A stretch of DNA of 64,000 nt, taken from NCBI RefSeq assembly GCF_014652475.1, contig NZ_BMYW01000006.1, positions 24,167 through 88,166 on the forward strand, written 5' to 3'. The stretch comes from Vogesella alkaliphila. Its GTDB lineage: Bacteria > Pseudomonadota > Gammaproteobacteria > Burkholderiales > Chromobacteriaceae. Position 1 is the first letter of the stretch. Each line of letters starts with the position of its first letter. Of this stretch, positions 1 to 12,855 are shown piece by piece. The notes beneath the pieces were generated by a model, which saw nothing but the letters and a program-made list of their open reading frames with translations, did no database searches and was not told the origin of the DNA. Made by a program: the position numbers and the translations under genes.

Positions 1-13
1 CCCGTTACGGCTT

Positions 14-25
14 GCGGCCAACCTT
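14..25 (+). repeat. Dispersed 12-bp word GCGGCCAACCTT, single copy
   Basis: Exact copy of the dispersed word, 30 bp past the clpB stop codon. It has no inverted partner inside the window, but the window edge is only 13 bp away, so a partner may lie outside. Confidence 0.75.
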
Positions 26-54
26 GGTCAACGACGCGTCAACAGCCAACCGGC

Positions 55-2631
<2,577 letters not shown>

Positions 2632-2663
2632 CACAGGCTCCTTGCTTGCAGTTTGATGATGAC

Positions 2664-2693
2664 AAACTTGGGCATCACGCATGGCTTTTCAAG
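2664..2693 (-). promoter_or_regulatory. Candidate sigma32 heat-shock promoter of clpB
   Basis: Read on the minus strand, a perfect CTTGAAA (2687-2693) is followed after 14 bp by CCCAAGTTT (2664-2672). This resembles the enterobacterial sigma32 consensus CTTGAAA-N11-16-CCCCATNT. It sits about 33 bp before the clpB start codon, as expected for a heat-shock gene. The -35 element is exact; the -10 is a partial match. Confidence 0.55.
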
Positions 2694-2835
2694 CGGCATC
2701 CGCAGCGTTTTTGTCCGCGATCAAACCACGTCGCAATGCCGGCCAGCTTGTACCACCATAGCCCATACGGCGGCGCCAGCAGGCAAAAAGCAAGAGGCCC
2801 GTGCCCGCCGGACGGCAGGACACGGGCCGGGTTCG

Positions 2836-2857
2836 TTGCGGCCAACGTTGGCCGCAA
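2836..2857. repeat. Perfect 22-bp palindrome of the dispersed word (inverted pair)
   Basis: Half-site TTGCGGCCAAC is followed directly by its reverse complement. The palindrome lies 12 bp past the stop codon of the chemoreceptor gene. It would form a G+C-rich stem in RNA, but no strong T tract follows, so a terminator role is plausible rather than shown. Confidence 0.85.
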
Positions 2858-2868
2858 GCGATCCGGTA

Positions 2869-4902
2869 TCAGGTGCGGAACACGCTGACCTCGTCGCGCA
2901 GCGCATCGGCCAGGCCGGTCATGTGCTGCGCCGTCTCGGACGAGCGCTGCGCCGCCTCGCTGCCGACCTGCGCCTGCGACGCCACCGTCGCCACCTGTGC
3001 CGCGATCTCCTCCACGCTCTGGCGCTGCTCGCCGAGCTGCTCGTGGATGCGCGACACCACCGCCATCGTTTCGCGCGAGGCGTCGAGAATGCTGTCGATG
3101 GCGTGGCGGGCCTCGCCGGTGATCGCCGCGCCGTTGGCGGCCAGCGTCACCGACTGCCGCATCGCGTCCACCGCCGCCAGCGTCGCCTGCTGCATGGCGC
3201 CGATCATACCGCCGATTTCCTGTGTCGACTGGCTGGTGCGCTCCGCCAGCTTGCGCACCTCGTCGGCGACCACGGCGAAGCCGCGCCCGGATTCGCCGGC
3301 GCGCGCCGCCTCGATCGCGGCATTCAGCGCCAGCAGGTTGGTCTGGTCGGCGATCTCGCGGATCACCGCGATGATGCTGGTGATCTGGCTGGCGCTGCCT
3401 TCCAGGCTGTGCAGGCTGCCCTCGGCGGCGCCGAGGGTGTTGGCGATGCGGTTGACCTCGTCCACCGCCGCCACCAGGCTCTGGCTGCCCTGGCTGGCGG
3501 CATCGCTGGACGCGCGCGCCGCGCGGCTGGCCTCGCCGGCGACGTGTTCGATGCGGTGCACGCCGTCATTGAGCTGGCGGGCGTGGCTGTCCATCACGCC
3601 GGCGCTGTCGCGCTGTTCGCCGGCGGCCACGGCGGCGGTTTCCGCCTTGCCGGCCAGCTCGTGCGCGGCGGCCTCCAGTTCTTCCGCGTGGGCGCGGGTG
3701 CGGTTCAGCGACTGGCGGAAGCTCTCCAGCAGGTTGTTGAGCGCGCCGGCCACCTCGCCGATCTCGTCGCGGCGCGGGATGTCGAGACGGCGGGTCAGGT
3801 CGCTGCTGTCGCGCACCTCGCCGACGGCCTTGACCAGCAACCGCACCGGACGGGCCACCAGCCGGCCGGTGAGCAGCCACAGCGACAGCGACAGCAACAC
3901 CACCAGCAACAGGCAGCCACCGATCAGACCCTGCAGCAGGATGTTGTTGTCGTGTTGCAGCTCAGCGGTCAGTTCGTCGCTGACGATCACCCAGCCCCAG
4001 GCGTCAAAGCGCTGCCAGGTCAGCATGTGCTCGGCGGGCTTGCCGTTTTCGTCCAGCTTGCGCACGGTGCGGCTGCCGCTGGCCTGGCTCAGCACCCCGG
4101 TCAGATAAGCCTGGCCGCCGGCATCGACATCCTTGTCGATGGTGCGGCCGGTCAGTTTCGGGTGCAGCACGAAGCGGCCGAATTCGCTGCTGTTCTTGTC
4201 GGCGCCGATGATGACGATGTGGCCGGACTGGCCCAGCTTGACCTTGGACAGGCGCGCCAGCAGGCCGCCGACACCCTCGCTGGCGCTGAGCGCCACCGAG
4301 GTGGCGCCGATCACCTGCTCGTGCTCATCCTTCAGCGGGCTGTAGCTGACCACGTACTCCTTGTCGAACATCACCACCTTGCCCTGGAACGGCATGCCGC
4401 GGCTCAGGCGCTCGTACACCGGGCTGTTGCGCTCCAGCTTGCTGCCGACCGCGCGGCGGCCGTCGGCGGTCAGCAGCGAGGTCGACACCCGGTAGAAGTC
4501 GTCGCCGTCCTTGACCAGCACCGAGGCCGGATTGCCGCTACGCACCGCGAACTCGCCGGCCAGATCGTGATTGTTGTTGAGCAGCGCCCCGCCTACCTTC
4601 AGCGCCGGCAGCAGCTGGCCACCGGTATCGACCTTTTCCTCGGGCGCCACGGCAAAGGCGCCGCTGAAGCTGGCGATGAACATGCGCTCGAACTGCTGCG
4701 CGGAAATTTTCAGCGCGTCGTCGAAGCCGGCCGCCATATTGGCCGACTGGTGGATCAGCTGCTGCTGCACCGCCTGGGTGCGTTCGACCAGCAGTTTTTG
4801 CGAAAACAGATAGGCCGGCACCATCAGGGCGACCACCAACAGTGACATCAGGGCCACCTGGGCCCAGACCAGACGGGTGCCGATGCTGATCGCACGCTTC
4901 AT
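2869..4902 (-). CDS. Methyl-accepting chemotaxis protein with Cache 3/Cache 2-type sensor
   Basis: A 677-residue transmembrane chemoreceptor. The N-terminal membrane segment (about 10-33) is followed by a large periplasmic region with a Cache 3/Cache 2 fusion-type pattern ([14 protein letters not shown], then the [10 protein letters not shown] stretch), a second membrane segment (about 318-345), a HAMP linker and a cytoplasmic signalling domain. The hairpin tip ([20 protein letters not shown]) lies at about residues 518-545. The C-terminus ends VSVFRT with no NWETF-like CheR/CheB tether. The ligand cannot be told from the sequence; related Cache sensors bind small organic acids or similar metabolites. 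The ATG at 4902 has AAGGAAGCAAGG in front. The gene is monocistronic and divergent from rsxA. Confidence 0.93.
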   Translation of the reverse strand: MKRAISIGTRLVWAQVALMSLLVVALMVPAYLFSQKLLVERTQAVQQQLIHQSANMAAGFDDALKISAQQFERMFIASFSGAFAVAPEEKVDTGGQLLPALKVGGALLNNNHDLAGEFAVRSGNPASVLVKDGDDFYRVSTSLLTADGRRAVGSKLERNSPVYERLSRGMPFQGKVVMFDKEYVVSYSPLKDEHEQVIGATSVALSASEGVGGLLARLSKVKLGQSGHIVIIGADKNSSEFGRFVLHPKLTGRTIDKDVDAGGQAYLTGVLSQASGSRTVRKLDENGKPAEHMLTWQRFDAWGWVIVSDELTAELQHDNNILLQGLIGGCLLLVVLLSLSLWLLTGRLVARPVRLLVKAVGEVRDSSDLTRRLDIPRRDEIGEVAGALNNLLESFRQSLNRTRAHAEELEAAAHELAGKAETAAVAAGEQRDSAGVMDSHARQLNDGVHRIEHVAGEASRAARASSDAASQGSQSLVAAVDEVNRIANTLGAAEGSLHSLEGSASQITSIIAVIREIADQTNLLALNAAIEAARAGESGRGFAVVADEVRKLAERTSQSTQEIGGMIGAMQQATLAAVDAMRQSVTLAANGAAITGEARHAIDSILDASRETMAVVSRIHEQLGEQRQSVEEIAAQVATVASQAQVGSEAAQRSSETAQHMTGLADALRDEVSVFRT

Positions 4903-5167
4903 CCTTGCTTCCTTATCGTTTTTTATTCCGGTATTTCACCGTCACGCCGACGGCGGGGTAGCACCACGCCGGCGGAAAACGGCCGCCCGTGTGGCAGGCG
5001 GTCACTTTGGCAACTGTATACAAGCACACAATGACACAGTCGTGCCGGCGCGGACAAGCAAGATCTGCTCCACCGCGGCGAAACCGGCCACCGCTTTACC
5101 CAGATCAAGGTTGAAGCGGCACCGGCGAACACGGATAATCCGCGGATAACGCTTACCGGACCCCGGA

Positions 5168-5749
5168 ATGGATTTGCAACACTACTTTTTGCTGCTGGTC
5201 AGCACCGTGCTCGTCAACAACGTGGTACTGGTGCGCATGCTCGGGCTGTGCCCGTTCATGGGGGTATCCAGAAAGCTGGAAGCCGCCATCGGCATGGGTG
5301 CCGCCACCGCTTTCGTGCTGACGCTGGCCTCCGGCAGCAGCCACCTGATCAACCTGCTGCTGGTCGCGGCGGGCCTTGAATACCTGCGCACCCTGTCCTT
5401 CATCGTGGTGATCGCCGCCATCGTGCAGTTCACCGAAATGGTGATCCACAAGACCAGCCCGGTGCTGTACCAGTCGCTGGGCATCTACCTGCCGCTGATC
5501 ACCACCAACTGCGCGGTGCTGGGCGTGCCGCTGCTCAACGTGCAGGCGCAGCACAGCTTTGCCGAGGCACTGGTGTTCGGCCTCGGCTCCGCACTCGGCT
5601 TCTCGCTGATCCTGATCCTGTTCGGCGCCATGCGCGAACGGCTGGAAGGCGCCGACGTGCCGCTGCCGTTTCGCGGCACCGCGATCGCGCTGGTGACCGC
5701 CGGGCTGATGAGCCTCGCGTTCATGGGTTTCGGGGGGCTGGTGCAATGA
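5168..5749 (+). CDS. rsxA: Electron transport complex subunit RsxA (RnfA)
   Basis: Six-helix inner-membrane subunit of the Rsx/Rnf complex, which couples electron flow between NADH and ferredoxin to ion movement. In enterobacteria it keeps SoxR reduced. The 193-residue protein shows the family N-terminus ([19 protein letters not shown]) and the internal [12 protein letters not shown] motif; RnfA and RnfE are homologous and share the NC-containing motif. It is the first gene of a six-gene operon with 4-bp (ATGA) or similar overlaps at every junction, followed by nth. A 265-bp gap separates it from the divergent chemoreceptor gene and should hold both promoters; I see no convincing consensus promoter there. 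Confidence 0.97.
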   Translation: MDLQHYFLLLVSTVLVNNVVLVRMLGLCPFMGVSRKLEAAIGMGAATAFVLTLASGSSHLINLLLVAAGLEYLRTLSFIVVIAAIVQFTEMVIHKTSPVLYQSLGIYLPLITTNCAVLGVPLLNVQAQHSFAEALVFGLGSALGFSLILILFGAMRERLEGADVPLPFRGTAIALVTAGLMSLAFMGFGGLVQ

Positions 5750-6321
5750 GCCAATTGCTGATCGCGGTGGCGCTGATGCTGCTGCTGGCGCTGCTGCTGG
5801 GCGCCATTCTCGGCTATGCCTCGGTGCGCTTCCGCGTCAAGGCCGACCCGCTGGTGGACAAGATCGACGCCATCCTGCCGCAGACGCAGTGCGGCCAGTG
5901 CAGCCATCCCGGCTGTCGCCCCTACGCCGAGGCGCTGGCCGCCGGCAGCGACGACATCAACAAGTGCCCGCCCGGCGGCGAGGACGGCATCCGCAAGCTG
6001 GCCGAGCTGCTCGGCGTCGAGTTCAAGCCGTTCGGCGCGGACGCACCGCAGCCGAAAGCGAAGGCGGTGGCGCTGATCGACGAGGCCACCTGTATCGGCT
6101 GCACCCTGTGCATCCAGGCCTGCCCGGTGGACGCCATCCTCGGCGCCGCCAAACAGATGCACACCGTGATCGCCAGCGAGTGCACCGGCTGCGAGCTGTG
6201 CCTGGCGCCCTGCCCGGTCGACTGCATCCGCATGATCCCGCCGGGCAGCGAGCTGACCAACTGGAAGTGGCGCTACCCCACCATCCCGATCAGGAACGTC
6301 AGCAGCGGGGCCACGCGATGA
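5746..6321 (+). CDS. rsxB: Electron transport complex subunit RsxB (RnfB), ferredoxin-like
   Basis: Iron-sulfur subunit that passes electrons within the Rsx/Rnf complex. The 191-residue protein has an N-terminal membrane anchor (residues about 4-26), then a four-cysteine cluster domain (CGQCSHPGC...CPPGG), then two ferredoxin-type 4Fe-4S motifs ([12 protein letters not shown] and [12 protein letters not shown]). All expected cysteines are present. The start overlaps the rsxA stop in an ATGA, which implies translational coupling. Confidence 0.97.
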   Translation: MSQLLIAVALMLLLALLLGAILGYASVRFRVKADPLVDKIDAILPQTQCGQCSHPGCRPYAEALAAGSDDINKCPPGGEDGIRKLAELLGVEFKPFGADAPQPKAKAVALIDEATCIGCTLCIQACPVDAILGAAKQMHTVIASECTGCELCLAPCPVDCIRMIPPGSELTNWKWRYPTIPIRNVSSGATR

Positions 6322-8120
6322 TGCCGCTGTTCGACTTCCCCGGCGGCATCCACCCGCCGGAAAACAAGGCGCAGTCCAGCGCCACGCCGATCCGCCAGGC
6401 ACCGCTGCCGCCGCAGCTGCACGTCGCGCTGCGCCAGAGCATGGGCAATGCCGCGCGCCCCTGCGTCGCGATCGGCGACCGCGTCGCCAAGGGCCAGCTG
6501 ATCGCCAGCGCCGACGGCCGCCTGTCGGCCGCGGTGCACGCGCCGACTTCCGGCGTGGTCAGCGCCATCGCGCCGCAGCCGTTTGCCCACCCGTCCGGCC
6601 TGCCGGAGCTGGCAATCACCCTCGACAGCGACGGTGAGGAGCGCTGGATCGAGCGCCAGCCGCTGCATGACTGGCAGCAGCGTAGCGGCGCCAAGATCCG
6701 CGACTTCCTGGCGCAGATGGGCATCGTCGGCCTCGGCGGCGCGGTGTTCCCCAGCCATCTCAAGCTCGGCCTCAAGCTCGGCGTCAGCCCGCTGGAGACG
6801 CTGGTCATCAACGGCGCCGAGTGCGAACCCTATATCAGCTGCGACGACCGCCTGATGCGCGAGCGCGCCGACGCCATCTGCGACGGCATCGCCGTCACCC
6901 GCCACGCGCTGCAGGCGCGCCAGGTGCTGATCGGCATCGAGGACAACAAGCCGCAGGCCATCGCTGCGATGCAAGCCGCCGCCGCCGCGCACGGTTTCGG
7001 CGTGGTGGCGGTGCCGACCAAATACCCCAGCGGCGGCGCCAAGCAGCTGATCCGCATCCTGACCGGCAAGGCCATCCCGCACGGCGTGCGCGCCACCGAA
7101 CACGGCGTGCAGTGCTTCAACGTCGCCACCGTCTACGCCATCGGCCGTGCGGTGCTGCACGGCGAGCCGCTGATCAGCCGCATCGTCACCCTGACCGGCG
7201 CGGTGGAGGCTGCGGCCAACGTCGAGGCGCTGATCGGCACCCCGCTGGACCAGCTGCTGGCGCTGGTGCGGCCACACCGCGACAGCCACGAAGTGGTGAT
7301 GGGCGGGCCGCTGATGGGTTTCACCCTGCCCGACCTTGCCGCCGGGCTGACCAAGGCCGGCAACTGCCTGCTCGTCAAGTCGCCGGCGCTGTTCCCGCCG
7401 CGGCCGCCGGCGCAGGCCTGCATCCGCTGCGGCGACTGCGCCAGCGCCTGCCCGGTGTCGCTGCAGCCGATGGACCTGTTCTGGTTCGCCAAGGCCAAAA
7501 ACTTCGACAAGGCACAGCAGTGGCAGCTGTTCGACTGCATCGAATGCGGCGCCTGCAGCTACGTCTGCCCCAGCCAGATTCCGCTGGTCGACTACTACCG
7601 TTTCGCCAAGAGCGAGATCTGGGCCGCCGAGCGCGACAAGAACGCGGCCAACCTGGCGCGCCAGCGCCACGAGTTCCGCCAGTTCCGCCTGCAGCGCGAC
7701 AAGGCGGAAAAGGCGCAACGCCTCGCCGACAAGGCGGCCCAGGCCGCCGCACGACAGGCAGCCAGCCACAGCGCTGCGGCCAACGTTGCGCCCGCCAGCG
7801 ACCCGAAACAGGCCGCCATCGCCGCCGCCATGGCGCGGGCCGCCGCGCAGCGCGAAGCGGCACCGCTGCCGGAGCAGCACAGCAGCGGCCTGAATGACGC
7901 CAAGCAGGCGGCGATTGCCGCAGCGATGGCGCGTGCCGCCGCGCGCAAGGCCGCCGCCGACGAGGCCAAAGCCGCCAGCGGCCAGCCACCCGCCCCGCCA
8001 CCAAGCAGCAGCGGACTCGACGACGCCAAGCAGGCGGCGATTGCCGCGGCGATGGCGCGTGCCGCCGCGCGCAAGGCCGCCGCCGACCAAGCCAGGGCCA
8101 ACCAGCAACCCGACCCATGA
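6318..8120 (+). CDS. rsxC: Electron transport complex subunit RsxC (RnfC), NADH-binding
   Basis: Peripheral subunit that binds NADH/FMN and carries two 4Fe-4S clusters ([12 protein letters not shown] and [12 protein letters not shown]). The start is the ATG at 6318, overlapping the rsxB stop; the next codon is also ATG. The product is about 600 residues. The C-terminal third is an Ala/Lys/Arg-rich tail with three copies of a unit beginning [14 protein letters not shown]. Such tails occur in enterobacterial RsxC and are thought to aid assembly. A 66-bp DNA segment in this tail is duplicated almost exactly (7896-7961 and 8022-8087). One copy of the dispersed 12-bp word lies in the tail (7776-7787). 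Confidence 0.96.
   Translation: MMPLFDFPGGIHPPENKAQSSATPIRQAPLPPQLHVALRQSMGNAARPCVAIGDRVAKGQLIASADGRLSAAVHAPTSGVVSAIAPQPFAHPSGLPELAITLDSDGEERWIERQPLHDWQQRSGAKIRDFLAQMGIVGLGGAVFPSHLKLGLKLGVSPLETLVINGAECEPYISCDDRLMRERADAICDGIAVTRHALQARQVLIGIEDNKPQAIAAMQAAAAAHGFGVVAVPTKYPSGGAKQLIRILTGKAIPHGVRATEHGVQCFNVATVYAIGRAVLHGEPLISRIVTLTGAVEAAANVEALIGTPLDQLLALVRPHRDSHEVVMGGPLMGFTLPDLAAGLTKAGNCLLVKSPALFPPRPPAQACIRCGDCASACPVSLQPMDLFWFAKAKNFDKAQQWQLFDCIECGACSYVCPSQIPLVDYYRFAKSEIWAAERDKNAANLARQRHEFRQFRLQRDKAEKAQRLADKAAQAAARQAASHSAAANVAPASDPKQAAIAAAMARAAAQREAAPLPEQHSSGLNDAKQAAIAAAMARAAARKAAADEAKAASGQPPAPPPSSSGLDDAKQAAIAAAMARAAARKAAADQARANQQPDP
7776..7787 (+). repeat. Dispersed 12-bp word, single copy inside rsxC
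   Basis: Exact GCGGCCAACGTT within the low-constraint Ala-rich tail of rsxC, encoding part of SAAANVAP. Confidence 0.75.
7896..8087 (+). repeat. In-frame 66-bp direct repeat in rsxC tail
   Basis: Two 66-bp units (7896-7961 and 8022-8087) differ at one position and both encode the [20 protein letters not shown] unit. A more diverged third unit begins near 7801. The repeats are protein-coding and expandable. Confidence 0.85.
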
Positions 8121-9118
8121 CCGCCATCCACTCGACCCATATCGCCAAGCCGGCCACCGTATCCACGGTGATGCTGAAAGTCCTCGCCGCGCTGCTGCCC
8201 GGCATCGCCCTGTCCGTCTACTGCCACGGCGTCGGCGTGCTGCTGCAGTTGCTGCTGGCCAGCCTCACCGCGCTGGCGGCCGAGGCCGCCATGCTGCGCC
8301 TGCGCGGCGTGGCGGTGCTGCCGGCGCTGAAGGACCTGTCCGCCATCGTCACCGCCTGGCTGCTGGCGCTGTCGCTGCCGCCGCTGGGCGGCTGGTGGAT
8401 GATCGTGGTCGCCACCCTGTTCGCCATCATCGTCGCCAAGCAGCTGTACGGCGGCCTCGGCAACAACCCGTTCAACCCGGCGATGGCCGGCTTTGCGCTG
8501 ATGGTGGTGTCGTTCCCGGCGCAGATGGCGCAGTGGGGCAGCCCGCAGCTGCCGCTGGACGCCGCCGCGCAGTGGCAGTGGATCTTCCTGCACACGCTGC
8601 CTGCCGGCAGCGTGCCGGACGCGATCAGCAGCGCCACGCCGCTGGACGTGCTCAAGACCGGGCTACGCCAAGGCCAGGCGCTAGCCGGACTGCTGCCGCA
8701 ATCGTCGGCGCAGGGGCTGATCGCGCTGGGCTGGCTGGCCGGCGGCCTGTGGCTGTGGCAGCAGAAGCTGATCCCGTGGCAGACACCGCTGGCGATGCTG
8801 GCCGGGCTGCTGGCACTGGCGCTGCCGCTGTGGCTGTGGCAGCCGGCACAGTACGCGTCGCCGCTGCTGCACCTGCTGCAAGGCGGCACCCTGCTGGCGG
8901 CGGCCTTCATCGTCACCGATCCGGTATCCGGCGCCAGCACGCCCAGGGGGCGGCTGATCTTCGGCTTTGGCGTCGGGCTGCTGACTTACGTCATTCGCGT
9001 GTTCGGCAATTTCCCGGACGGCATCGCCTTCGCCGTGCTGCTGATGAACATGACGGTGCCGCTGCTGGACCAGTACACCCGGCCCGCCGTGTTCGGCCAT
9101 CGCAAGGGGCGTTCCTGA
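8117..9118 (+). CDS. rsxD: Electron transport complex subunit RsxD (RnfD), flavoprotein
   Basis: Multi-helix inner-membrane subunit carrying covalently bound FMN. The 333-residue protein shows the flavinylation motif SSATPLD with Thr174 as the expected attachment residue, and the YGGLGNNPFNPAM motif typical of the RnfD/NqrB family. The start overlaps the rsxC stop (ATGA, 8117-8120). Confidence 0.96.
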   Translation: MTAIHSTHIAKPATVSTVMLKVLAALLPGIALSVYCHGVGVLLQLLLASLTALAAEAAMLRLRGVAVLPALKDLSAIVTAWLLALSLPPLGGWWMIVVATLFAIIVAKQLYGGLGNNPFNPAMAGFALMVVSFPAQMAQWGSPQLPLDAAAQWQWIFLHTLPAGSVPDAISSATPLDVLKTGLRQGQALAGLLPQSSAQGLIALGWLAGGLWLWQQKLIPWQTPLAMLAGLLALALPLWLWQPAQYASPLLHLLQGGTLLAAAFIVTDPVSGASTPRGRLIFGFGVGLLTYVIRVFGNFPDGIAFAVLLMNMTVPLLDQYTRPAVFGHRKGRS

Positions 9119-9747
9119 TGCGCCGCCCGTGGCAACAGGCGCAACGCAGCGCGCTGATCCTGGCCGGCTTCGCCGCCACCGCCACGCTGCTGCTGGGCGG
9201 CACCTGGCTGGCCACCCACCGCACCGTCGCCGCCAACGAGATGGCGGCGCAGAGTGCGCTGCTGGCGCAGACGCTGCCCGCGAACAGCTTCGACAACGTG
9301 CTGCCCGCCAGCCGTCAGCCGCTGCCGACTGTCATCCAGCAGGCCTTCGGCAGCCGCGAGACACTGGCGTTCTACACCGCGCGCCGCCAGGGCCGCGTCA
9401 GTGGTCTGGTATTTGAAAACGTGGCGCCGGACGGCTACAGCGGCCGCATCCGCCTGCTGATCGGCCTGCTGCCGGATGGCAGCGTGCACGCGGTACGGGT
9501 GGTCAAGCACCAGGAAACCCCCGGCCTTGGCGATTACATCGACATCGCGCGCAGCGACTGGGCGCACCAGTTCGGCGGCAAGGGTGCGGCCAACCTTTCC
9601 TCGTGGCGAGTGCGCAAGGACGGCGGCGAATTCGACTACGTCAGCGGCGCCACCGTTTCCGCCCGCGCCGTCACCGCCGCGGTTGGCCGCACCGTGGCCG
9701 CCTTCCACCGCTACCGCGCCACCTTGCTCCCCCGGGACACGCCATGA
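9118..9747 (+). CDS. rsxG: Electron transport complex subunit RsxG (RnfG), FMN-binding
   Basis: Membrane-anchored periplasmic subunit with a covalently bound FMN. One N-terminal membrane helix (about 12-32) precedes the FMN domain, and the motif [10 protein letters not shown] places the attachment residue at Thr179. The 209-residue length is normal. The ATG at 9118 lies in a TGATG overlap with rsxD. An exact copy of the dispersed 12-bp word lies inside the gene (9586-9597). Confidence 0.96.
   Translation: MRRPWQQAQRSALILAGFAATATLLLGGTWLATHRTVAANEMAAQSALLAQTLPANSFDNVLPASRQPLPTVIQQAFGSRETLAFYTARRQGRVSGLVFENVAPDGYSGRIRLLIGLLPDGSVHAVRVVKHQETPGLGDYIDIARSDWAHQFGGKGAANLSSWRVRKDGGEFDYVSGATVSARAVTAAVGRTVAAFHRYRATLLPRDTP
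9586..9597 (+). repeat. Dispersed 12-bp word, single copy inside rsxG
   Basis: Exact GCGGCCAACCTT, encoding part of GAANLSSW in a non-catalytic stretch before the FMN motif. Confidence 0.75.
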
Positions 9748-10466
9748 CCACACCCGCAAGCGCCAGCCGCTGGCGCGACCTCTGCCACAACGCGCTGTGG
9801 AAACAGAACCCTGGCCTCGTGCAGCTGCTGGGACTGTGCCCGGTGCTGGCGATCAGCAACACCGCCGTCAACGCGCTGGCGCTGGGGCTGGCCACCACGC
9901 TGGTGACCACCCTCTCCGGCAGCGCGGTGGCCGCCGCGCGGCAGTGGATCCCCAACGACATCCGCAACCCGGTGTTCATCATCATCATCGCCACGCTGGT
10001 GACCTGCGTCGATCTGGCGATGAACGCCTGGCTGCACGGCCTGTACCTGGTGCTCGGCATTTTCATTCCGCTGATCACCACCAACTGCATCGTGCTGGCA
10101 CGGGCCGAGGCGTTTGCCTCGCGCAACAGCGTGCGCGCGGCGGCGCTGGACGGCCTGATGATGGGGCTGGGGTTGACGCTGGTGCTGCTGCTGCTGGGCG
10201 CATTGCGCGAAATACTGGGCAAGGGCACGCTGTTTGACGGCGCGCACCTGCTGCTGGGCGACGCCGGCCACGCGCTGGTGCTGCACCTGGTGCCGGCAGG
10301 GGCCAACTACCAGTTCATGCTGGCGATGCTGCCGCCGGGCGGCTTCATCGGCCTCGCGCTGCTGATCGCCGCCAAGAACTGGCTGGACGAACGCGCCCGC
10401 CGCAGCGCCGACCGGCGCGCCAGCCACGCCGCACCCCCGACTTCAAGCGTAGCGAGTACCGAATGA
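9744..10466 (+). CDS. rsxE: Electron transport complex subunit RsxE (RnfE)
   Basis: Six-helix inner-membrane subunit homologous to RsxA. The 240-residue product has the family motifs [14 protein letters not shown] and [18 protein letters not shown]. The start overlaps the rsxG stop (ATGA), and its own stop overlaps the nth start (ATGA, 10463-10466). It completes the A-B-C-D-G-E order typical of proteobacteria. Confidence 0.96.
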   Translation: MTTPASASRWRDLCHNALWKQNPGLVQLLGLCPVLAISNTAVNALALGLATTLVTTLSGSAVAAARQWIPNDIRNPVFIIIIATLVTCVDLAMNAWLHGLYLVLGIFIPLITTNCIVLARAEAFASRNSVRAAALDGLMMGLGLTLVLLLLGALREILGKGTLFDGAHLLLGDAGHALVLHLVPAGANYQFMLAMLPPGGFIGLALLIAAKNWLDERARRSADRRASHAAPPTSSVASTE

Positions 10467-11095
10467 ACAAAGCCATCCGCGCCGAGATCTTTGCCCGCCT
10501 GCAGGCGCAGAACCCGCACCCCACCACCGAGCTGGAGTACGACACGCCGTTCCAGCTCCTGATCGCCGTGCTGCTGTCGGCGCAGGCCACCGACGTCGGC
10601 GTCAACAAGGCCACCCGGCTGCTGTTCCCGGTGGCGCCGACGCCGGACAAGATGCTGGCGCTGGGCGTGGACGGGCTGGAGGAGTACATCAAGACCATCG
10701 GCCTGTACCGCACCAAGGCCAAGAACACCATCGCCACCTGCCGCATCCTGCTGGAACAGCACGGCGGCGAGGTGCCGCAGCAGCGCGAGGCGCTGGAGGC
10801 GCTGCCCGGGGTTGGCCGCAAGACCGCCAACGTGGTGCTCAACACCGCCTTCGGCCAGCCGACCATCGCCGTCGACACCCACATCTTCCGCGTCGCCAAC
10901 CGCACCCGCCTCGCCCCGGGCAAGGACGTGCGCGAGGTGGAGGACAAGCTGGTGCGGCTGATTCCGACCGAATACCGGCTCGACGCCCACCACTGGCTGA
11001 TCCTGCACGGCCGCTACGTGTGCAAGGCGCGCAAGCCGGAGTGCTGGCGCTGCATCATCGCGGATCTCTGCGAATATCCGGCAAAACCGCTATGA
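10463..11095 (+). CDS. nth: Endonuclease III, DNA glycosylase/AP lyase
   Basis: Base-excision repair enzyme that removes oxidised pyrimidines and cleaves the abasic site. The 210-residue protein carries the helix-hairpin-helix LPGVGRKTA with catalytic Lys120, catalytic Asp138 in VDTHIFR, and a C-terminal 4Fe-4S loop with exact C-x6-C-x2-C-x5-C spacing. It is translationally coupled to rsxE; rsx-nth linkage is widespread in proteobacteria. Confidence 0.98.
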   Translation: MNKAIRAEIFARLQAQNPHPTTELEYDTPFQLLIAVLLSAQATDVGVNKATRLLFPVAPTPDKMLALGVDGLEEYIKTIGLYRTKAKNTIATCRILLEQHGGEVPQQREALEALPGVGRKTANVVLNTAFGQPTIAVDTHIFRVANRTRLAPGKDVREVEDKLVRLIPTEYRLDAHHWLILHGRYVCKARKPECWRCIIADLCEYPAKPL

Positions 11096-11167
11096 TAGTT
11101 CCCTGCCAGTTGAAGTTTTGCGACAAAACCTCATCTGCAAAGTACACCATATAGAAGGAATACCGAG

Positions 11168-12646
11168 GTGAATCCGTACCCGAGGCTGCTCATCGTGGCC
11201 GCCATCGCCGTTGCCCTGGGTGGCTGCGGCAAGATCGAAGGCCTGTTCAAAGACGAAAAGCCGGTTTCCACCGTCGCCATTCCGGCGCAGGCAAACGGCC
11301 AGGTCGCCATGCTGCTGCCCGACTTCACCCTGCTGGTGGAGCGCGAAGGCCCGTCCGTGGTCAACATCCAGGCCAGCCGCGCCGAAAGCACCCCACGCCA
11401 GAGCGAGCTGCCGATTCCGGTGCCGGAAGACGATCCGCTGTACGAATTCTTCCGCCGCTTCATGCCGCCGAACGCGCAGCAGGATCCGGCGCCGGCGCAG
11501 GACAGCGTGTCCTTCGGCTCCGGCTTCGTGTTCAGCCAGGACGGCTACATCCTCACCAACGCCCACGTGGTCAGCGGCAGCAGCCAGATCAAGGTGATGC
11601 TCACCGACAAGCGTGAACTGCGCGCCCGCCTGATCGGCCTCGACAAGCGTACCGACGTGGCCGTGCTGAAGATCGACGCGGCCAACCTGCCGACCGTCAA
11701 GATCGGCACCCCGGACTCGCTCAAGGTCGGTGAATGGGTAGCCGCCATCGGTGCGCCGTTCGGCTTCGAGAACACCGTCACCGCCGGCATCGTGTCGGCC
11801 AAGGGCCGCAGCCTGCCGGACGAGAGCTACGTGCCCTTCATCCAGACCGACGTGGCGATCAACCCCGGCAACTCCGGCGGCCCGCTGTTCAACCTGAAGG
11901 GCGAAGTGGTCGGCATCAACTCGCAGATCTACAGCCGCTCCGGCGGTTTCATGGGCATCTCGTTCGCGATCCCGATCGACCTGGCGATGAAGGTGGCCGA
12001 CCAGCTGAAGACCAGCGGCAAGGTCAGCCGTGGCCAGCTGGGCGTGCACATCCAGGAAGTATCGAAAGAGCTGGCGCAGTCCTTCGGCCTTGACCGTCCG
12101 CGCGGCGCGCTGGTGGTTCGCGTCGAACCGCAAGGCCCGGCCAGCAAGGCCGGCCTGCTGGTGGGCGACATCATCCTGCGCCTCAACGGCCAGCTGGTGG
12201 AAAACTCGCGCGACCTGCCGCGCATGGTCGGCGACCAGCCGCCGGGCGCCACCATCAAGCTGGGCGTGTGGCGCAAGGGCAGCGAGCGCAATATCGACGC
12301 CACCCTGATCGAGCTGCCGGGCGAACAGCTGGCAACGCCGCAGGGCAACAACAGCCCGGCGCTGCCGCAGAGCTACCGCTTCGACCAGCTGGGGCTGACC
12401 CTGTCCGAGCTGAGCGCGGAAGACAAGGAGGCACTGGGCGTGCGCGGCGGGCTGGTGATCCAGCAGGCTCAGGGCGTGTCGGCGCAGGCCGGCCTGCAGA
12501 ATGGCGACGTGATCATCGGCCTGAACCAGACGGAGATCGGCAACATCCGCAGCTTCGAGCGCGCGCTGCAAAACGCCAAGGGCAATATCGCGCTGCTGGT
12601 GCGCCGCCAGGACAGCACGCTGTACGTGCCGCTGCGCCTGAACTGA
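11168..12646 (+). CDS. Periplasmic serine protease of the Do/HtrA family, probable lipoprotein
   Basis: Envelope quality-control protease of the DegP/DegQ/MucD type. The GTG start at 11168 is supported by GAAGGAA upstream. The N-terminus is a signal sequence ending in LGGC (Cys20), a lipobox, so the enzyme is probably lipid-anchored rather than soluble. The catalytic triad is visible as TNAHVV (His), RTDVAVLKI (Asp) and NPGNSGGP (Ser), followed by two PDZ domains (about residues 275-370 and 390-490). The product is 492 residues. I cannot separate degP, degQ and mucD by eye. A strong terminator follows. Confidence 0.93.
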   Translation: MNPYPRLLIVAAIAVALGGCGKIEGLFKDEKPVSTVAIPAQANGQVAMLLPDFTLLVEREGPSVVNIQASRAESTPRQSELPIPVPEDDPLYEFFRRFMPPNAQQDPAPAQDSVSFGSGFVFSQDGYILTNAHVVSGSSQIKVMLTDKRELRARLIGLDKRTDVAVLKIDAANLPTVKIGTPDSLKVGEWVAAIGAPFGFENTVTAGIVSAKGRSLPDESYVPFIQTDVAINPGNSGGPLFNLKGEVVGINSQIYSRSGGFMGISFAIPIDLAMKVADQLKTSGKVSRGQLGVHIQEVSKELAQSFGLDRPRGALVVRVEPQGPASKAGLLVGDIILRLNGQLVENSRDLPRMVGDQPPGATIKLGVWRKGSERNIDATLIELPGEQLATPQGNNSPALPQSYRFDQLGLTLSELSAEDKEALGVRGGLVIQQAQGVSAQAGLQNGDVIIGLNQTEIGNIRSFERALQNAKGNIALLVRRQDSTLYVPLRLN

Positions 12647-12677
12647 CGCCTGCAGCCAGGCTTGTCGCCCTCGTGAC

Positions 12678-12707
12678 CCACCCCGCTGCGGCGGGGTGGT
12701 TTGCTTT
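12678..12707 (+). terminator. Rho-independent terminator of the HtrA protease gene
   Basis: Stem CCACCCCGC/GCGGGGTGG with a 4-nt loop, followed by TTTGCTTT, about 30 bp past the stop codon. Confidence 0.85.
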
Positions 12708-12788
12708 CGGCGCCGACGGCACCCACTCCAGGCGCCGCAGCAGGCCGACCCTGCTCCCGGGCACCGATTTGCCACCCGCCACCGCCTA

Positions 12789-12800
12789 AAGGTTGGCCGC
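12789..12800 (-). repeat. Dispersed 12-bp word, single copy upstream of dbpA
   Basis: Exact AAGGTTGGCCGC on the plus strand, in the gap between the protease terminator and dbpA. No inverted partner is visible. Confidence 0.75.
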
Positions 12801-12855
12801 AGCCGCCCTTGCTGCTACACTCCGCCCCTTGCTGATTAATCAACGCCAAGTCATT

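Noticed and set aside
7800-8090. CRISPR-like regularly spaced repeats
   Set aside because: Units are in-frame coding repeats of the RsxC tail with no spacers or cas genes. No CRISPR array was seen anywhere in the window.
10811-10821. GTTGGCCGCAA inside nth as another copy of the dispersed word
   Set aside because: It is only a partial match and is forced by the conserved catalytic peptide GVGRKTA.
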